DNA of 50,930 nucleotides from Herminiimonas sp. GTDB taxonomy: Bacteria; Pseudomonadota; Gammaproteobacteria; Burkholderiales; Burkholderiaceae_D. Below the pieces are notes generated by a model. The model was not told the origin of the DNA and ran no database searches. It was given only the letters and a program-made list of their open reading frames with translations. Location: assembly GCA_027310305.1 (NCBI GenBank), contig DAIDBD010000019.1:1-50930 (forward strand). The letters are read 5' to 3'. Both the position numbers and the translations under genes were made by a program. Every line of letters begins with the position of its first letter. The first letter of the stretch is position 1. Below, one piece after another: positions 25,430 through 34,287 of the stretch.

Positions 25430-25805
25430 AATGATGGAAAAGCGGATGCATCGTTCGATTATCCGAACAGGGCTTTGCTGGTGGCAGCAGTTGGTAGCGC
25501 GCCTGCCTGCATTCTAGGGTCCGAACAGCCTCTTGACCGGACGCAAAGGATGCACCTTTCGAGGCCGATGCATCTTTAGTTTGCCGAAAACGCGTCGTAC
25601 CATGATCCGTTACCGCTCAACGTTCGATGTTGCGTTGCGACTGATGGGAACCGGCGGCGCTGTCTGCAATCCGAAAACCAGCCGGTATCGATTGAACAAC
25701 CACGCGGCAGGCCGTCTGCAAACCCGGCGGCTTTCTGCCCGACACCGCTTCGCTTCATTTCGAGCGGCGCTCTTTTTTCACGCAATCCTTTACCACTGAA
25801 TCGCA
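25430..25805. other. Intergenic region, 376 bases
   Basis: Lies between the exported hypothetical gene and the CDF transporter. Open frames exist on both strands but without start signals or recognisable products. I see no repeat or clear hairpin. The CDF promoter should lie at its right end. Confidence 0.35.
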
Positions 25806-26762
25806 ATGGCTGAATCCAGAACGGTTATCTATGCTGCGCTTGCCGGCAATCTCGCGATTGCCGTGACGAAATTCATCGTGGCGGGGATCACCGGCAGTTC
25901 CGCCATGCTGTCCGAAGGCATCCATTCGGTCGTGGATACCGGCAACGGCGTGCTGTTGCTGGTCGGGTTGAAGCGCAGCCGGCGCGATCCCGATCCGGAT
26001 CATCCGTTCGGCTACGGCAAGGAACTGTATTTCTGGAGCCTGATTGTCGCCGTGCTGATTTTCGGCGTAGGCGGCGGCATATCGGCATATGAAGGGATTT
26101 TGAATACGCTGCATCCGGCGCCGTTGCATGACCCGACGTGGAACTATATCGTGCTCGGGATCGCGTCGATAGTCGAAGGCATCACCTTGCTGGTTGCGCT
26201 GCAGACTTTTCTGCAAGCGAAAGGCGACGAATCGTTCTGGCAGGCGCTGCAGGCAAGCAAAGACCCGAGCACCTTTACCGTGCTGGCGGAAGACAGCGCG
26301 GCATTGGCAGGCCTGGCGATCGCTGCGCTCGGCATTTATCTCAGCCACCGGTTCGCCATGCCGGTGCTGGACGGCGCCGCATCGATCCTGATCGGCATCC
26401 TTCTGGCTGGCGTCGCGACCCTGCTGATTCATCAAAGCAGGGGCTTGCTGATCGGAGAGGGCGTGGACCGCGACATGGTGCTCGATATCCGTGCGCTTGC
26501 AATGGAAGATAAGTCGGTTGCGAACGCATCGCGGCCTCTGACCATGTATTTCGGACCGGACAATATCCTGCTGGCGCTGGATGTCGAATTCCGGCACGGC
26601 ATTTCCGGCGCCGACATATCGGCCTCGGTGGAACGCATCGAAAAAAATATCCGCACCCGCTATCGGTCGGTCAAGCGAATCTATATCGAATCGAATCCGG
26701 TCGCGGCAGCGGCGCGCGGCAATTACGGCATGCCGCCGGCGGTTGCCGCATCGTCGCAATGA
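25806..26762 (+). CDS. Cation diffusion facilitator family metal transporter
   Basis: 318 residues with six transmembrane segments and a C-terminal cytoplasmic domain. MLSEGIHSVVDTGNG carries the TM2 metal-site residues H40 and D44. HPFGYGKELYFWSL follows, typical of the ZnT9-like branch. In TM5 the usual HxxxD is replaced by VLAEDSAALAG (E162, D163), as in that branch. It probably exchanges Zn(II), Mn(II) or a similar divalent ion for protons. The C-terminal dimerisation domain (~210-300) includes IEKNIRTRYRSVKRIYIE. No convincing ribosome-binding site is seen directly before the ATG. Confidence 0.9.
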   Translation: MAESRTVIYAALAGNLAIAVTKFIVAGITGSSAMLSEGIHSVVDTGNGVLLLVGLKRSRRDPDPDHPFGYGKELYFWSLIVAVLIFGVGGGISAYEGILNTLHPAPLHDPTWNYIVLGIASIVEGITLLVALQTFLQAKGDESFWQALQASKDPSTFTVLAEDSAALAGLAIAALGIYLSHRFAMPVLDGAASILIGILLAGVATLLIHQSRGLLIGEGVDRDMVLDIRALAMEDKSVANASRPLTMYFGPDNILLALDVEFRHGISGADISASVERIEKNIRTRYRSVKRIYIESNPVAAAARGNYGMPPAVAASSQ

Positions 26763-26812
26763 ACGGCGCATCCATCCTGCTGCGGTGAATGCGCAATGAC
26801 AGAAAGTCCCCA

Positions 26813-27315
26813 ATGCTGGACGTGATAGCGTCGTGCCTGGCGCTCGGCTATGCGACCTATCGCATGCTCAAGAGCATCAACAGCTATCAGGAAGAGGTAT
26901 TGATCACGCTGGCGTCGGTGATGGGCGGCTATGCGCTGGCAAACCATCTGCACGTCTCCGGGCCGTTATCCATGGTCATGGTTGACTGGAAGTCATCGTG
27001 ATTTTATTTTCCGCCAATCTGATGATTGCCGGCGCGGCAGTCATTGCGATCGTACTCGCCGTTCGCCTGTTGCTGGTGGGAGGACCTATTGCCCTTTTCG
27101 GAAAATTTCTCCGATTGCCTCCGGGTTCCTGGCAAGTGCTGACATGGGGCGGTTTGCGCGGCGGCATTTCAGTTGCACTCGCGCTTTCACTGCCATTGGG
27201 CAGCGAGCGCGATATTGTGGTGGCGTTGACCTACGTGGTGGTGGTTTTTTCTATTCTGGTACAAGGACTGAGCATCGGTAATGTCGTGCGCAAGGTAGTA
27301 CCTTGTTCCGGTTGA
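26813..27315 (+). pseudogene. CPA1-type Na+/H+ antiporter, two remnants with internal deletion
   Basis: Two pieces of one antiporter in different frames. 26813-26986 encodes a middle segment (ATYRMLKSINSYQEEVLITL, MGGYALANHLHVSGPLSMVMV). 26998-27315 encodes the C-terminal membrane part (WGGLRGGISVALALSLP, TYVVVVFSILVQGLSI). In intact NhaP-like proteins over a hundred residues separate these segments, and the N-terminal half is absent altogether. The junction near 26985-27000 therefore marks a deletion with loss of frame. No functional transporter can be made. Confidence 0.75.
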
Positions 27316-27356
27316 GCGCTGGCGGGATTCATTGACTTGCATCAAGGCGCGACGCA

Positions 27357-27597
27357 TGCTTCCTGTCGCGGTTTTTAGTCGTGATCGTGGTGGCCATTGC
27401 AATCGAAGGACTTGGTGGCGACGTTCAAGGCGCTGCATGAAGACATGACGCTGCTGCTGCATGCGGCGAGCATTCTGCTTGCCGCCGGCGTGCTGGTGGC
27501 GGGGTGGGGCGTGTTTATACGGCTGAACCGCTACGCGGAAGAGCTGGAACCGGAGGCCATGGATCAGGCCAAGGACGAAGACAAAAAACTTGAGTAG
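27357..27597 (+). pseudogene. Frameshifted small membrane protein remnant
   Basis: One frame reads FLSRFLVVIVVAIAIEG up to about 27410, and another continues VATFKALHEDMTLLLHAASI, a hydrophobic span, then FIRLNRYAEELEPEAMDQAKDEDKKLE up to the stop at 27595-27597. Together they make a plausible protein with two membrane spans and an acidic tail, interrupted by a one-base shift near 27405-27415. The only in-frame start for the second part is a TTG. It sits beside the antiporter remnants, so the stretch looks like a decaying membrane-protein locus. The family is unknown. Confidence 0.4.
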
Positions 27598-27621
27598 CCG
27601 CTGCGCGTTTGCATGCGGCGG

Positions 27622-28059
27622 CTATGCATCGATATCGATCAGCGGAATGCCGCTGTCTGCATCCATCGTGCGTTTCAGGTAGCCGGGCGATTCGATCAGG
27701 ATCACTTCCAGCGTCGGCCGCACATGCGCGTCGATCAGATGGCCGCCGCGCGTAGTGCCGTCGCGCCGGCCGACCACGGCATGCGCATGAATTTTCGGCT
27801 TGCCTTCGTGCAGCGCGACGTCGCCGATCAGCGTCAGCGCTTCGACCTGCTCATCGAGCGGAATCTTTTCGTATTCCCTGGTCTCCCAATTGAAATAGCC
27901 GAGCGTGACAGCGCTGAACGCGCCGATCGCGGTGAAGCGGGCGGCGGTCACATTCTGTTCGATGCAGAATTGCTGCAGGCCGCCGAGTGCTTCATCGCCG
28001 GTATCGAAGATCAGGGCGTGGGTTTTTTCTGCGGCGGCGTTGAGGAGTTTGTGGCGCAT
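27622..28059 (-). CDS. PPC (DUF296) domain protein
   Basis: 145 residues from ATG 28059, chosen because GGAG lies 6 nt upstream; the frame is open 16 codons further. The plant/prokaryote-conserved (PPC) fold is indicated by FTAIGAFSAVTLGYFNWETREY, EALTLIGDVALHEGKPKIHAHAVVGRRDG and GGHLIDAHVRPTLEVILIE. The histidine cluster HAHAVVG with GGHL is the usual metal-binding trio region in bacterial members. Bacterial PPC proteins form trimers. Some have been annotated as DNA-binding by analogy with plant AT-hook proteins, but no AT hook is present here. Confidence 0.9.
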   Translation of the reverse strand: MRHKLLNAAAEKTHALIFDTGDEALGGLQQFCIEQNVTAARFTAIGAFSAVTLGYFNWETREYEKIPLDEQVEALTLIGDVALHEGKPKIHAHAVVGRRDGTTRGGHLIDAHVRPTLEVILIESPGYLKRTMDADSGIPLIDIDA

Positions 28060-28118
28060 GGGGGGCTCCGTGTGTTTGATTGATGTCATGTCAGATAATT
28101 GATTCATCCGGTTTTATT

Positions 28119-28170
28119 GTCCCGAACAGGGACTTCCTTCGGTCGTCCCGAACAGGGACTTCCTTCGGTC
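28119..28170. repeat. 26-bp unit in two exact tandem copies
   Basis: Units at 28119-28144 and 28145-28170 are identical. They begin GTCCCGAACAGGGACTTCC, itself an imperfect palindrome (GTCCC...GGGAC). The same word returns at 34477-34497 and inverted at 34685-34705, and a degenerate form at 43488-43503. Confidence 0.85.
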
Positions 28171-28340
28171 GTAGGGCGTCAATAAGCGCAGCGCATTGCG
28201 CCGCATGCTGCGTATAAATTACCGTCACGCCAAATCAACGGCCCAGCTGACGCACCGACGGCACTTACGCCTTTATGGTGAATCTGCCGCCATGGCCGTA
28301 AACATTCGGCGCAATGCGCTGCGCTTATTGACGCCCTACG
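28170..28340. mobile_element. MITE-like element, copy 1, 171 bp with perfect 34-bp terminal inverted repeats
   Basis: The left end 28170-28203 and right end 28307-28340 are complementary at all 34 positions (outer bases CGTAGGGCGTCAATAAGCGC). The core has no coding capacity. Related copies lie at 34601-34665 and 43348-43510. Size, palindromic ends and intergenic placement resemble a miniature inverted-repeat element or a REP-pair structure. No transposase is present in the window. Confidence 0.7.
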
Positions 28341-28471
28341 AGACCTCGATTCACAACTGGGGTGAAGGACTTCAGCTCCCTTTACCCCTGCCAAGCGAAT
28401 GAGACCAAGTTCCCTCCCCCGGGCAGGGGGAGGGTTAGGGTGGGGGGCGAATGCATCAATACGAGCCGCTG

Positions 28472-31390
28472 TCATTGATGTCCCAACCCAAGCCGAATAA
28501 CCTGCGCCAGATGCAACGGCTTCGCATCCGTCGTCTGCAATATCTGCTCGCGGCAACTGAATCCATCCGCGATGATCAGCGTATCGGATTCAGCGCTGCG
28601 CACCGCCGGCAGCAGCACGCGTTCCGCGCAACGCATCGACACATCGTATTTGTCCCGCTCGAAGCCGAACGATCCGGCCATGCCGCAGCAGCCGGAATCG
28701 AGCACATTGAAATCGAGCCCGAGTTTTTTCATCACCGATTCTTCCGCATCCATCTTCAGCACCGACTTGTGATGGCAATGGCCGTGCACGATCGCATGAC
28801 GATCCAGTTTCGGAAATGGAAAACCGCTGATTTTCTTATCCAGGAATTCGCTCAGCAGAAACACCTGTTCGCGCAGCCGCTTGGCTTGCTCGCTGAACGG
28901 AAACAGGTTCGGCAGTTCCTCGCGAAACACCGATACGCATGCCGGTTCAAGACCGATGATCGGCGTGCCGGCACGGATATCGTCGGCCAGCGCATCCATT
29001 ATTTTCTGCAAATAAATCTTCGCGCGATCCAGCATGCCGACTTCATACAGCGGGCGGCCGCAGCACAGATGGACCTGCGGTAGCGTGACATGGCAGCCGG
29101 CATGCTCCAGCACCTGCACCGCCGCCTTGCCGACATCGGGCTGAAAATAATTGCTGAACGTGTCGGGCCATAAAATCACCTTGATGCCGTCCGTTTTCGG
29201 CGCCGCGCGCTTGCCGAACCATGCAGTAAACGATTGCGGCGCAAATGCCGTGATACGCCGTTCGGGCGCGATATGCGCCAGCTTTTTGGCGATGCCCGCG
29301 AACGGTTGTTGCTGCGTAAAGAAATTCGCAACGCCCGGCATGTGCGACGCCAGCTTCGCCCAGCGGTCGATCATGCCGAACGCATACGCATTGAGCGGAC
29401 GCATCCGGCCCTCGTAATAATGCGACATGAACTCGGCCTTGTAGGTCGCCATGTCGACACTGACCGGGCATTCTCCCTTGCAGCCCTTGCAGGACAGGCA
29501 CAGGTCCAGCGCTTCATGCACGGCGGCATCCTTCCAGCCGTCCTGGATCACTTCGCCTTGCACCATCTCGAACAGCAGTCGGGCGCGTCCGCGCGTCGAA
29601 TGTTTTTCCTCGCCGGTCGCCATGTAGCTCGGGCACATCGTGCCGTGTTTCTTGCGGCATTCGCCGACGCCGACGCAGCGCAGCATCACACGCGAAAAAT
29701 TGCCGGCATCGCCTGCGTAATGGAAATGCACCGGTATCTCAGGCGGGTTGTAACTGGTGCCGAGCCGCAGGTTTTCATCGGGCCGGTAGGCGCCGACGAT
29801 CTTGCCCGGATTCATGCGCCAGTGCGGGTCCCAGATGCCCTTGAATTCGCGGAATGCCTGCATCAATTTATCGCCGAACATGATCGGCAGCAGTTCGGCC
29901 TTCGACTGGCCATCGCCGTGTTCGCCGGAAATCGAGCCGCCCAGGCTCACCACCAGATGCGCGGCTTCATGCAGAAAGGCGCGGAACGTCTTGATGCCTT
30001 CCGCCGTTTCGAGATCGAAATCGATCCGGGTATGCACGCAGCCCTGGCCGAAATGGCCGTACAGATCGCAGCCGTAACCGTACTTGTCGAACAGCGCGCG
30101 CAGCTTGCGCAGATATTCGCCCAGTTTTTCCGGCGGCACCGCGGAATCTTCCCAGCCTTCCCAGGTGATTTTCCTGTTCGGCACATGGGCGGTTGCACCG
30201 AGGCCCGATTCGCGCACCTTCCACAGCATGTTTTCGACCGGCGGATCGTCGTACAGCTTCATCGAAGGCGGATGCTCGACCTGCTTCAGCGCATCCATCA
30301 ACCGCTGCGCCTGATGGTTGGAATCGTCCTTGCTGACGCCGCCGAATTCGACCAGCAGCCAGCCGCCGCCTTTCGGCAGCAGTTCGATATTGTCCGGATG
30401 CAGATGGATCGCCTTCATGTCATCGACCAGGCGGTCATCCATGCCTTCCAGCGCGATCGGCTTGTGCCGCATGATTTCCGGCACATGATCGCCGGCTTCA
30501 TAGACATCCTTGTAGCCGAGCACCAGCAACGAGCGCGCTTTCGGATTATCGAGCAGCCGCACTTTCGCTTCGAGTACGACCACGCAAGTGCCTTCGGAAC
30601 CGACCAGCGAATGCGCCAGATTGAAACCGTGTTCCGGCAGCAGCGCTTCCAGGTTGTAGCCGGAAACGCGGCGTGGAATGTTCGGAAACCGCCGCCGGAT
30701 TTCGGCTGCATATTGATCGCGCAGCTTCTGCAGTTGCAGATATATTTCGCTGCGCCGGTCGTTGCCGGCAATGATCGCGCGCAACTCTTCATCGCTGGTC
30801 GGACCGACGGTCATGCGCGTGCCGTCATACGTGATGATGTCGAGTTCGATGATGTTGTGCACCGTCTCGCCGCCCATCACCGAATGCGGGCCGCACGAGT
30901 TGTTGCCGATCATGCCGCCCAGCGTATTGTGGGTATGCGTGGCAGGATCGGGCGCGAAGGTGAGGCCGTGTACATTGGCGGCGTCGCGCAGATCGTCGAG
31001 CACGGCGCCCGGTTGCACGCGCGCGGTTTTTTCGGCCGGGTCGATCGACAGCACCTTGTTCAAATACTTGGAAAAATCGAGCACTACCGCGACATTGCAG
31101 CACTGGCCGCACAGGCTGGTGCCGCCGCCGCGCGACAGCAGCGGCGCGCCATATTGGTAGCAGAGCTTCACGGTCCGGATCACGTCTTCGATCGTGCGCG
31201 GAATGACGACGCCGATCGGCACCTGCCGGTAATTCGATGCATCGGTCGCATACAGCGCGCGGCTGCCGGCATCGAACCGCACCTCGCCTTCGATGGTGCG
31301 CTGCAGTTCGACCGCAAGCTGTTTCATGTCGTTGAATGCGGCGGCCAGCGGCGGCGATGCGGTGCGGGTGTCGATCAGGCCATGTAGCAT
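28472..31390 (-). CDS. FAD-linked oxidase fused to 4Fe-4S / CCG-domain oxidoreductase (D-lactate/glycolate dehydrogenase-like)
   Basis: 972 residues. The FAD-binding (PCMH) domain (~40-280) has SRGGGTSLCGQ (87-97) and GGMIGNNSCG. An FAD-oxidase C-terminal domain (~290-540) has SGEHGDG. 4Fe-4S motifs follow: C572, C578, C586 and CLSCKGCKGEC (631-641). Two CCG domains come last, CCGRP (776-780) and CCGMAGSFG (901-909), as in GlpC/GlcF. This layout equals GlcD plus GlcF in one chain and matches large D-2-hydroxyacid dehydrogenases that feed electrons to quinone or cytochrome. The start has AGGA 6 nt upstream and overlaps the enolase gene by 16 nt. The substrate is probably a 2-hydroxy acid and not more precisely known. 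Confidence 0.92.
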   Translation of the reverse strand: MLHGLIDTRTASPPLAAAFNDMKQLAVELQRTIEGEVRFDAGSRALYATDASNYRQVPIGVVIPRTIEDVIRTVKLCYQYGAPLLSRGGGTSLCGQCCNVAVVLDFSKYLNKVLSIDPAEKTARVQPGAVLDDLRDAANVHGLTFAPDPATHTHNTLGGMIGNNSCGPHSVMGGETVHNIIELDIITYDGTRMTVGPTSDEELRAIIAGNDRRSEIYLQLQKLRDQYAAEIRRRFPNIPRRVSGYNLEALLPEHGFNLAHSLVGSEGTCVVVLEAKVRLLDNPKARSLLVLGYKDVYEAGDHVPEIMRHKPIALEGMDDRLVDDMKAIHLHPDNIELLPKGGGWLLVEFGGVSKDDSNHQAQRLMDALKQVEHPPSMKLYDDPPVENMLWKVRESGLGATAHVPNRKITWEGWEDSAVPPEKLGEYLRKLRALFDKYGYGCDLYGHFGQGCVHTRIDFDLETAEGIKTFRAFLHEAAHLVVSLGGSISGEHGDGQSKAELLPIMFGDKLMQAFREFKGIWDPHWRMNPGKIVGAYRPDENLRLGTSYNPPEIPVHFHYAGDAGNFSRVMLRCVGVGECRKKHGTMCPSYMATGEEKHSTRGRARLLFEMVQGEVIQDGWKDAAVHEALDLCLSCKGCKGECPVSVDMATYKAEFMSHYYEGRMRPLNAYAFGMIDRWAKLASHMPGVANFFTQQQPFAGIAKKLAHIAPERRITAFAPQSFTAWFGKRAAPKTDGIKVILWPDTFSNYFQPDVGKAAVQVLEHAGCHVTLPQVHLCCGRPLYEVGMLDRAKIYLQKIMDALADDIRAGTPIIGLEPACVSVFREELPNLFPFSEQAKRLREQVFLLSEFLDKKISGFPFPKLDRHAIVHGHCHHKSVLKMDAEESVMKKLGLDFNVLDSGCCGMAGSFGFERDKYDVSMRCAERVLLPAVRSAESDTLIIADGFSCREQILQTTDAKPLHLAQVIRLGLGHQ

Positions 31391-32484
31391 TGCGCGTCCT
31401 GTTTCTTGAATTCGAGACCCAATCCGGGCCGGCTCCTGTCCGGTGTCAGCAGGCCGTCAACGGGATCGATCACGCCGTCGAACAGCATGCGTTCGATCCG
31501 GGCATGATCGTGGAAATATTCGAGATGAATCGCCGGCCGGGCCGCGCAGCACAGCGGCAGATGCAGCGACGGCGCGCAGTGGCTCGACAGCGGCACATTG
31601 AACGCTTCGCATAGCGCGGCCACGCCGAGAAAGCCGGTGATGCCGCCGCAGCGCGTGGCGTCGGCCTGCAGCACATCGACCGCCTGCGCTTCCAGCATGC
31701 GGCGGAAATAGGGCAGGTCGTAGCCGTATTCGCCGGCGGTGATCGCCATCGCCGGCGGCGCGCGGTCGCGCAACAGGTGGAGGCCGTCCAGATCGTCGGA
31801 CGATACCGGCTCCTCGAACCAGGTCACGCCTTCATCGTAAAAGTCCTGCGCGAACGCCAGTGCCTGCTTGCGCGCATAGGCGCCGTTCGCATCGACGAAC
31901 AATTCCGCCGCATTGCCGATCGCGTCGCGCGCGGCATGCACCCGCCACATGTCGCCGGCGGAGTCGCGGCCGATTTTCATCTTGACGCGCCGCATGCCGT
32001 CTTGCACCCAACCCTGCAACTGCTGCTGCAGCCGGTCGATCGAATAGCTGGTGAAGCCGCCGCTGCCGTATACCGGAACAGCGGGGCGCGCGATGCCGAG
32101 CAGCGCAGCCAGCGGCACATTCAGCAGTTTCGCTTTCAAATCCCACAGCGCGGTATCGACGGCCGACACCGCCATCGAACAAATGCCAGGACGGCCCAGG
32201 TTGCGAATCGCCGCGATCATGCCGTGCCAGCATGCGTTGGTCGCCAGCGCATCATGCGTCAGCAGCAGCGGCGCCAGCTTGTCGCGGATCAGCGCGGCGG
32301 TGGCGGTATCGGCGTAACCGTAGCCGATGCCGGTTTGTCCGCCGGCGTCGATCTGCACCAGCACCAGCGTGGTGGCATCCCATGCCAGCGTGCCGTCCGA
32401 TTCTGGCGCATCGGTCGGGATCGTATAGACGGTCGCGGAAATTTTCCGGATCGGTATCGTGGATTGCGAAGACGCGTTATTCAT
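31375..32484 (-). CDS. Enolase superfamily enzyme, mandelate racemase subgroup
   Basis: 369 residues. Catalytic layout: KMK (K168, K170), metal ligands D198 (DAN), E224 (FEEP) and E252 (GE), and the His-Asp dyad D274 (QADATRCGG) with H302 (SSHCAP). This KxK plus His/Asp set is that of the mandelate racemase subgroup, which abstracts the alpha-proton of carboxylates and includes racemases and acid-sugar dehydratases. A spacing of about 26-28 residues between metal ligands fits. It lies between the TPP enzyme (6-nt gap) and the FAD/Fe-S oxidoreductase (16-nt overlap), so it likely produces or consumes a hydroxy- or oxo-acid. The exact substrate cannot be read from the sequence. Confidence 0.9.
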   Translation of the reverse strand: MNNASSQSTIPIRKISATVYTIPTDAPESDGTLAWDATTLVLVQIDAGGQTGIGYGYADTATAALIRDKLAPLLLTHDALATNACWHGMIAAIRNLGRPGICSMAVSAVDTALWDLKAKLLNVPLAALLGIARPAVPVYGSGGFTSYSIDRLQQQLQGWVQDGMRRVKMKIGRDSAGDMWRVHAARDAIGNAAELFVDANGAYARKQALAFAQDFYDEGVTWFEEPVSSDDLDGLHLLRDRAPPAMAITAGEYGYDLPYFRRMLEAQAVDVLQADATRCGGITGFLGVAALCEAFNVPLSSHCAPSLHLPLCCAARPAIHLEYFHDHARIERMLFDGVIDPVDGLLTPDRSRPGLGLEFKKQDAQCYMA

Positions 32485-32490
32485 CGGACG

Positions 32491-34287
32491 CTATTTTTTC
32501 GCATCGGGCGGAAACAGCCCGTCCCACACTTCCTTGAATGACGACATCACGATGTCTACCGAGTCCGGATCGCGATGCACCAGCGCAGACATGTAGGCCT
32601 TGGCCTGCTTGACCGAAATATGCGGCGGCAGCGGCGGCACGTCGGGATCGGTCACCATTTCGATCACGGCCGGCACATCCGACGCCAGCGCCTTGTCCCA
32701 TGCCGCGCCGATATCTTCGGCGCGCTTGACGCGGATGCCGCGCAAGCCGATCAGATCCGCATAGCCAGCATACGGAAAATCCGGCACGTCTTGCGACGCG
32801 GCGAACTTGGGATCGCCTTCCATCGCGCGTTGTTCCCACGTCACTTGGTTCAGGTCGCCGTTGTTGAGCACCATCACCGTCAGCCGCGGATCGCCCCAGT
32901 CGCGCCACACCTTGGCGATGGTGATCAGGCCATTGATGCCGTTCATCTGCATCGCGCCGTCGCCGACCATCGCGATCACATGGCGGTCCGGATGCGCATA
33001 TTTGGCGGCGATCGCATACGGCACCGCCGGGCCCATCGTCGCCAGGCCGCCGGATAGCGATGCCATCATGCCGCGCCGTATCTTCAGGTCGCGCGCGTAC
33101 CAGTTGGCGGCCGAACCGGAATCGCATGTCAGGATGCAATCGTCCGGCAGGCGCGGCGACAATTCCCAGAACACGCGCTGCGGATTGATCGGGTTGGCGT
33201 CGTTCATCGCGCGCGCTTCCAGCACGCGCCACCAGCGATCGACATTCTGTTCGATCTGCTGGCGCCACGCGCGATCCTGCTTCGGGCGCAGATGCGGAAT
33301 CAGCGCCCGCAGCGTGGTCTTGCTGTCGCCGAGCAGCCCGATCTCCATCGGATAGCGCAGGTTCAGCATGCGGCCGTCGATGTCGATCTGCACGCCGCGC
33401 GCCTGGCCTTCCTTCGGCAGGAATTCGGAATACGGAAACGCGGAACCGACCATCAGCAAGGTGTCGCAGTCGGTCATCATGTCCCAACTCGGCTTGGTGC
33501 CGAGCAGGCCGATCGAGCCGGTGACGAACGGCAGATCGTCCGGCACCGCCGCCTTGCCGAGCAGCGCCTTGGCGACGCCGGCGCCCAGCAGGTTGGCGAC
33601 TTCGATGATTTCATCGGTCGCGTCCAGCGCGCCGGCGCCGACCAGCATCGCCACTTTCCCGCCGGCATTGAGCACTTCGGCCGCGCGCATCAGATCGGCC
33701 TCGCCGGGCACGATGCGGCGCGCCGTGTAACCGATGCCGGTATGCACCGTGCCGTGCTCGCGCGGCGGCGTCTCGACCGCATCCAGCGTCTGTATGTCGT
33801 TCGGGATGATGATGCAGGTCACGGTGCGCCGGTCACGTGCGATGCGTACCGCGCGATCGACCAGATGCCGCATCTGTTCCGGCACGGACACCATGTGCAC
33901 GAACTCGTGTGCAACGTCCTTGAACAGCGACATCAGATCGATTTCCTGCTGGTAATCGCCGCCCAGCGCCATGCGGTTTTGCTGGCCGACAATGGCGACC
34001 ACCGGCTGATGATCCATCTTGGCGTCATACAAACCGTTGAGCAGGTGAATCGCGCCGGGACCCGACGTCGCCAGGCAGACACCCACTTCGCCGGTGAATT
34101 TTGCATGCGCGCAGGCCATGAACGCGGCCAGTTCTTCATGCCGCGTCTGGATGAATTCGATCTTTTCTTCGGTCCGTCCGAATGCGCCCATGATGCCGTT
34201 GATGCCGTCGCCCGGATAGCCGTATACGCGGCGCACGCCCCATGCGGCCAGCCGTTTCAACAGGAAATCTCCTACCGTCGCGCTCAT
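32491..34287 (-). CDS. Thiamine-diphosphate-dependent enzyme, pyruvate oxidase / acetolactate synthase-like
   Basis: 598 residues with the three-domain TPP fold. The N-terminal Pyr domain has YGYPGDGINGIMGAFG and the catalytic glutamate in RHEELAAFMA (E51 or E52). The central domain (~195-335) has LLMVGSAFPYSEF and VQIDID. The PP domain contains GDGAMQMNG (442-450) ending at NN (475-476), the diphosphate-Mg motif. The closest familiar layout is PoxB-type pyruvate oxidase or related decarboxylases; the FAD-site details cannot be judged. It is the first gene of the three-gene minus-strand operon. Likely reaction: decarboxylation of a 2-oxo acid. Confidence is high on family and low on substrate. 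Confidence 0.9.
   Translation of the reverse strand: MSATVGDFLLKRLAAWGVRRVYGYPGDGINGIMGAFGRTEEKIEFIQTRHEELAAFMACAHAKFTGEVGVCLATSGPGAIHLLNGLYDAKMDHQPVVAIVGQQNRMALGGDYQQEIDLMSLFKDVAHEFVHMVSVPEQMRHLVDRAVRIARDRRTVTCIIIPNDIQTLDAVETPPREHGTVHTGIGYTARRIVPGEADLMRAAEVLNAGGKVAMLVGAGALDATDEIIEVANLLGAGVAKALLGKAAVPDDLPFVTGSIGLLGTKPSWDMMTDCDTLLMVGSAFPYSEFLPKEGQARGVQIDIDGRMLNLRYPMEIGLLGDSKTTLRALIPHLRPKQDRAWRQQIEQNVDRWWRVLEARAMNDANPINPQRVFWELSPRLPDDCILTCDSGSAANWYARDLKIRRGMMASLSGGLATMGPAVPYAIAAKYAHPDRHVIAMVGDGAMQMNGINGLITIAKVWRDWGDPRLTVMVLNNGDLNQVTWEQRAMEGDPKFAASQDVPDFPYAGYADLIGLRGIRVKRAEDIGAAWDKALASDVPAVIEMVTDPDVPPLPPHISVKQAKAYMSALVHRDPDSVDIVMSSFKEVWDGLFPPDAKK

Larger units (their letters stand above)
28060..28471. 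other. Repeat-bearing intergenic region, 412 bases
   Basis: Contains a 26-bp tandem duplication (28119-28170) followed by an element with perfect terminal inverted repeats (28170-28340), both listed separately. The remainder, including GGCAGGGGGAGGG near 28420, shows no gene. Confidence 0.6.

Noticed and set aside
28119-28340. CRISPR array
   Set aside because: Only two direct units without spacers, followed by an inverted-repeat element. There is no repeat-spacer periodicity and no cas gene.
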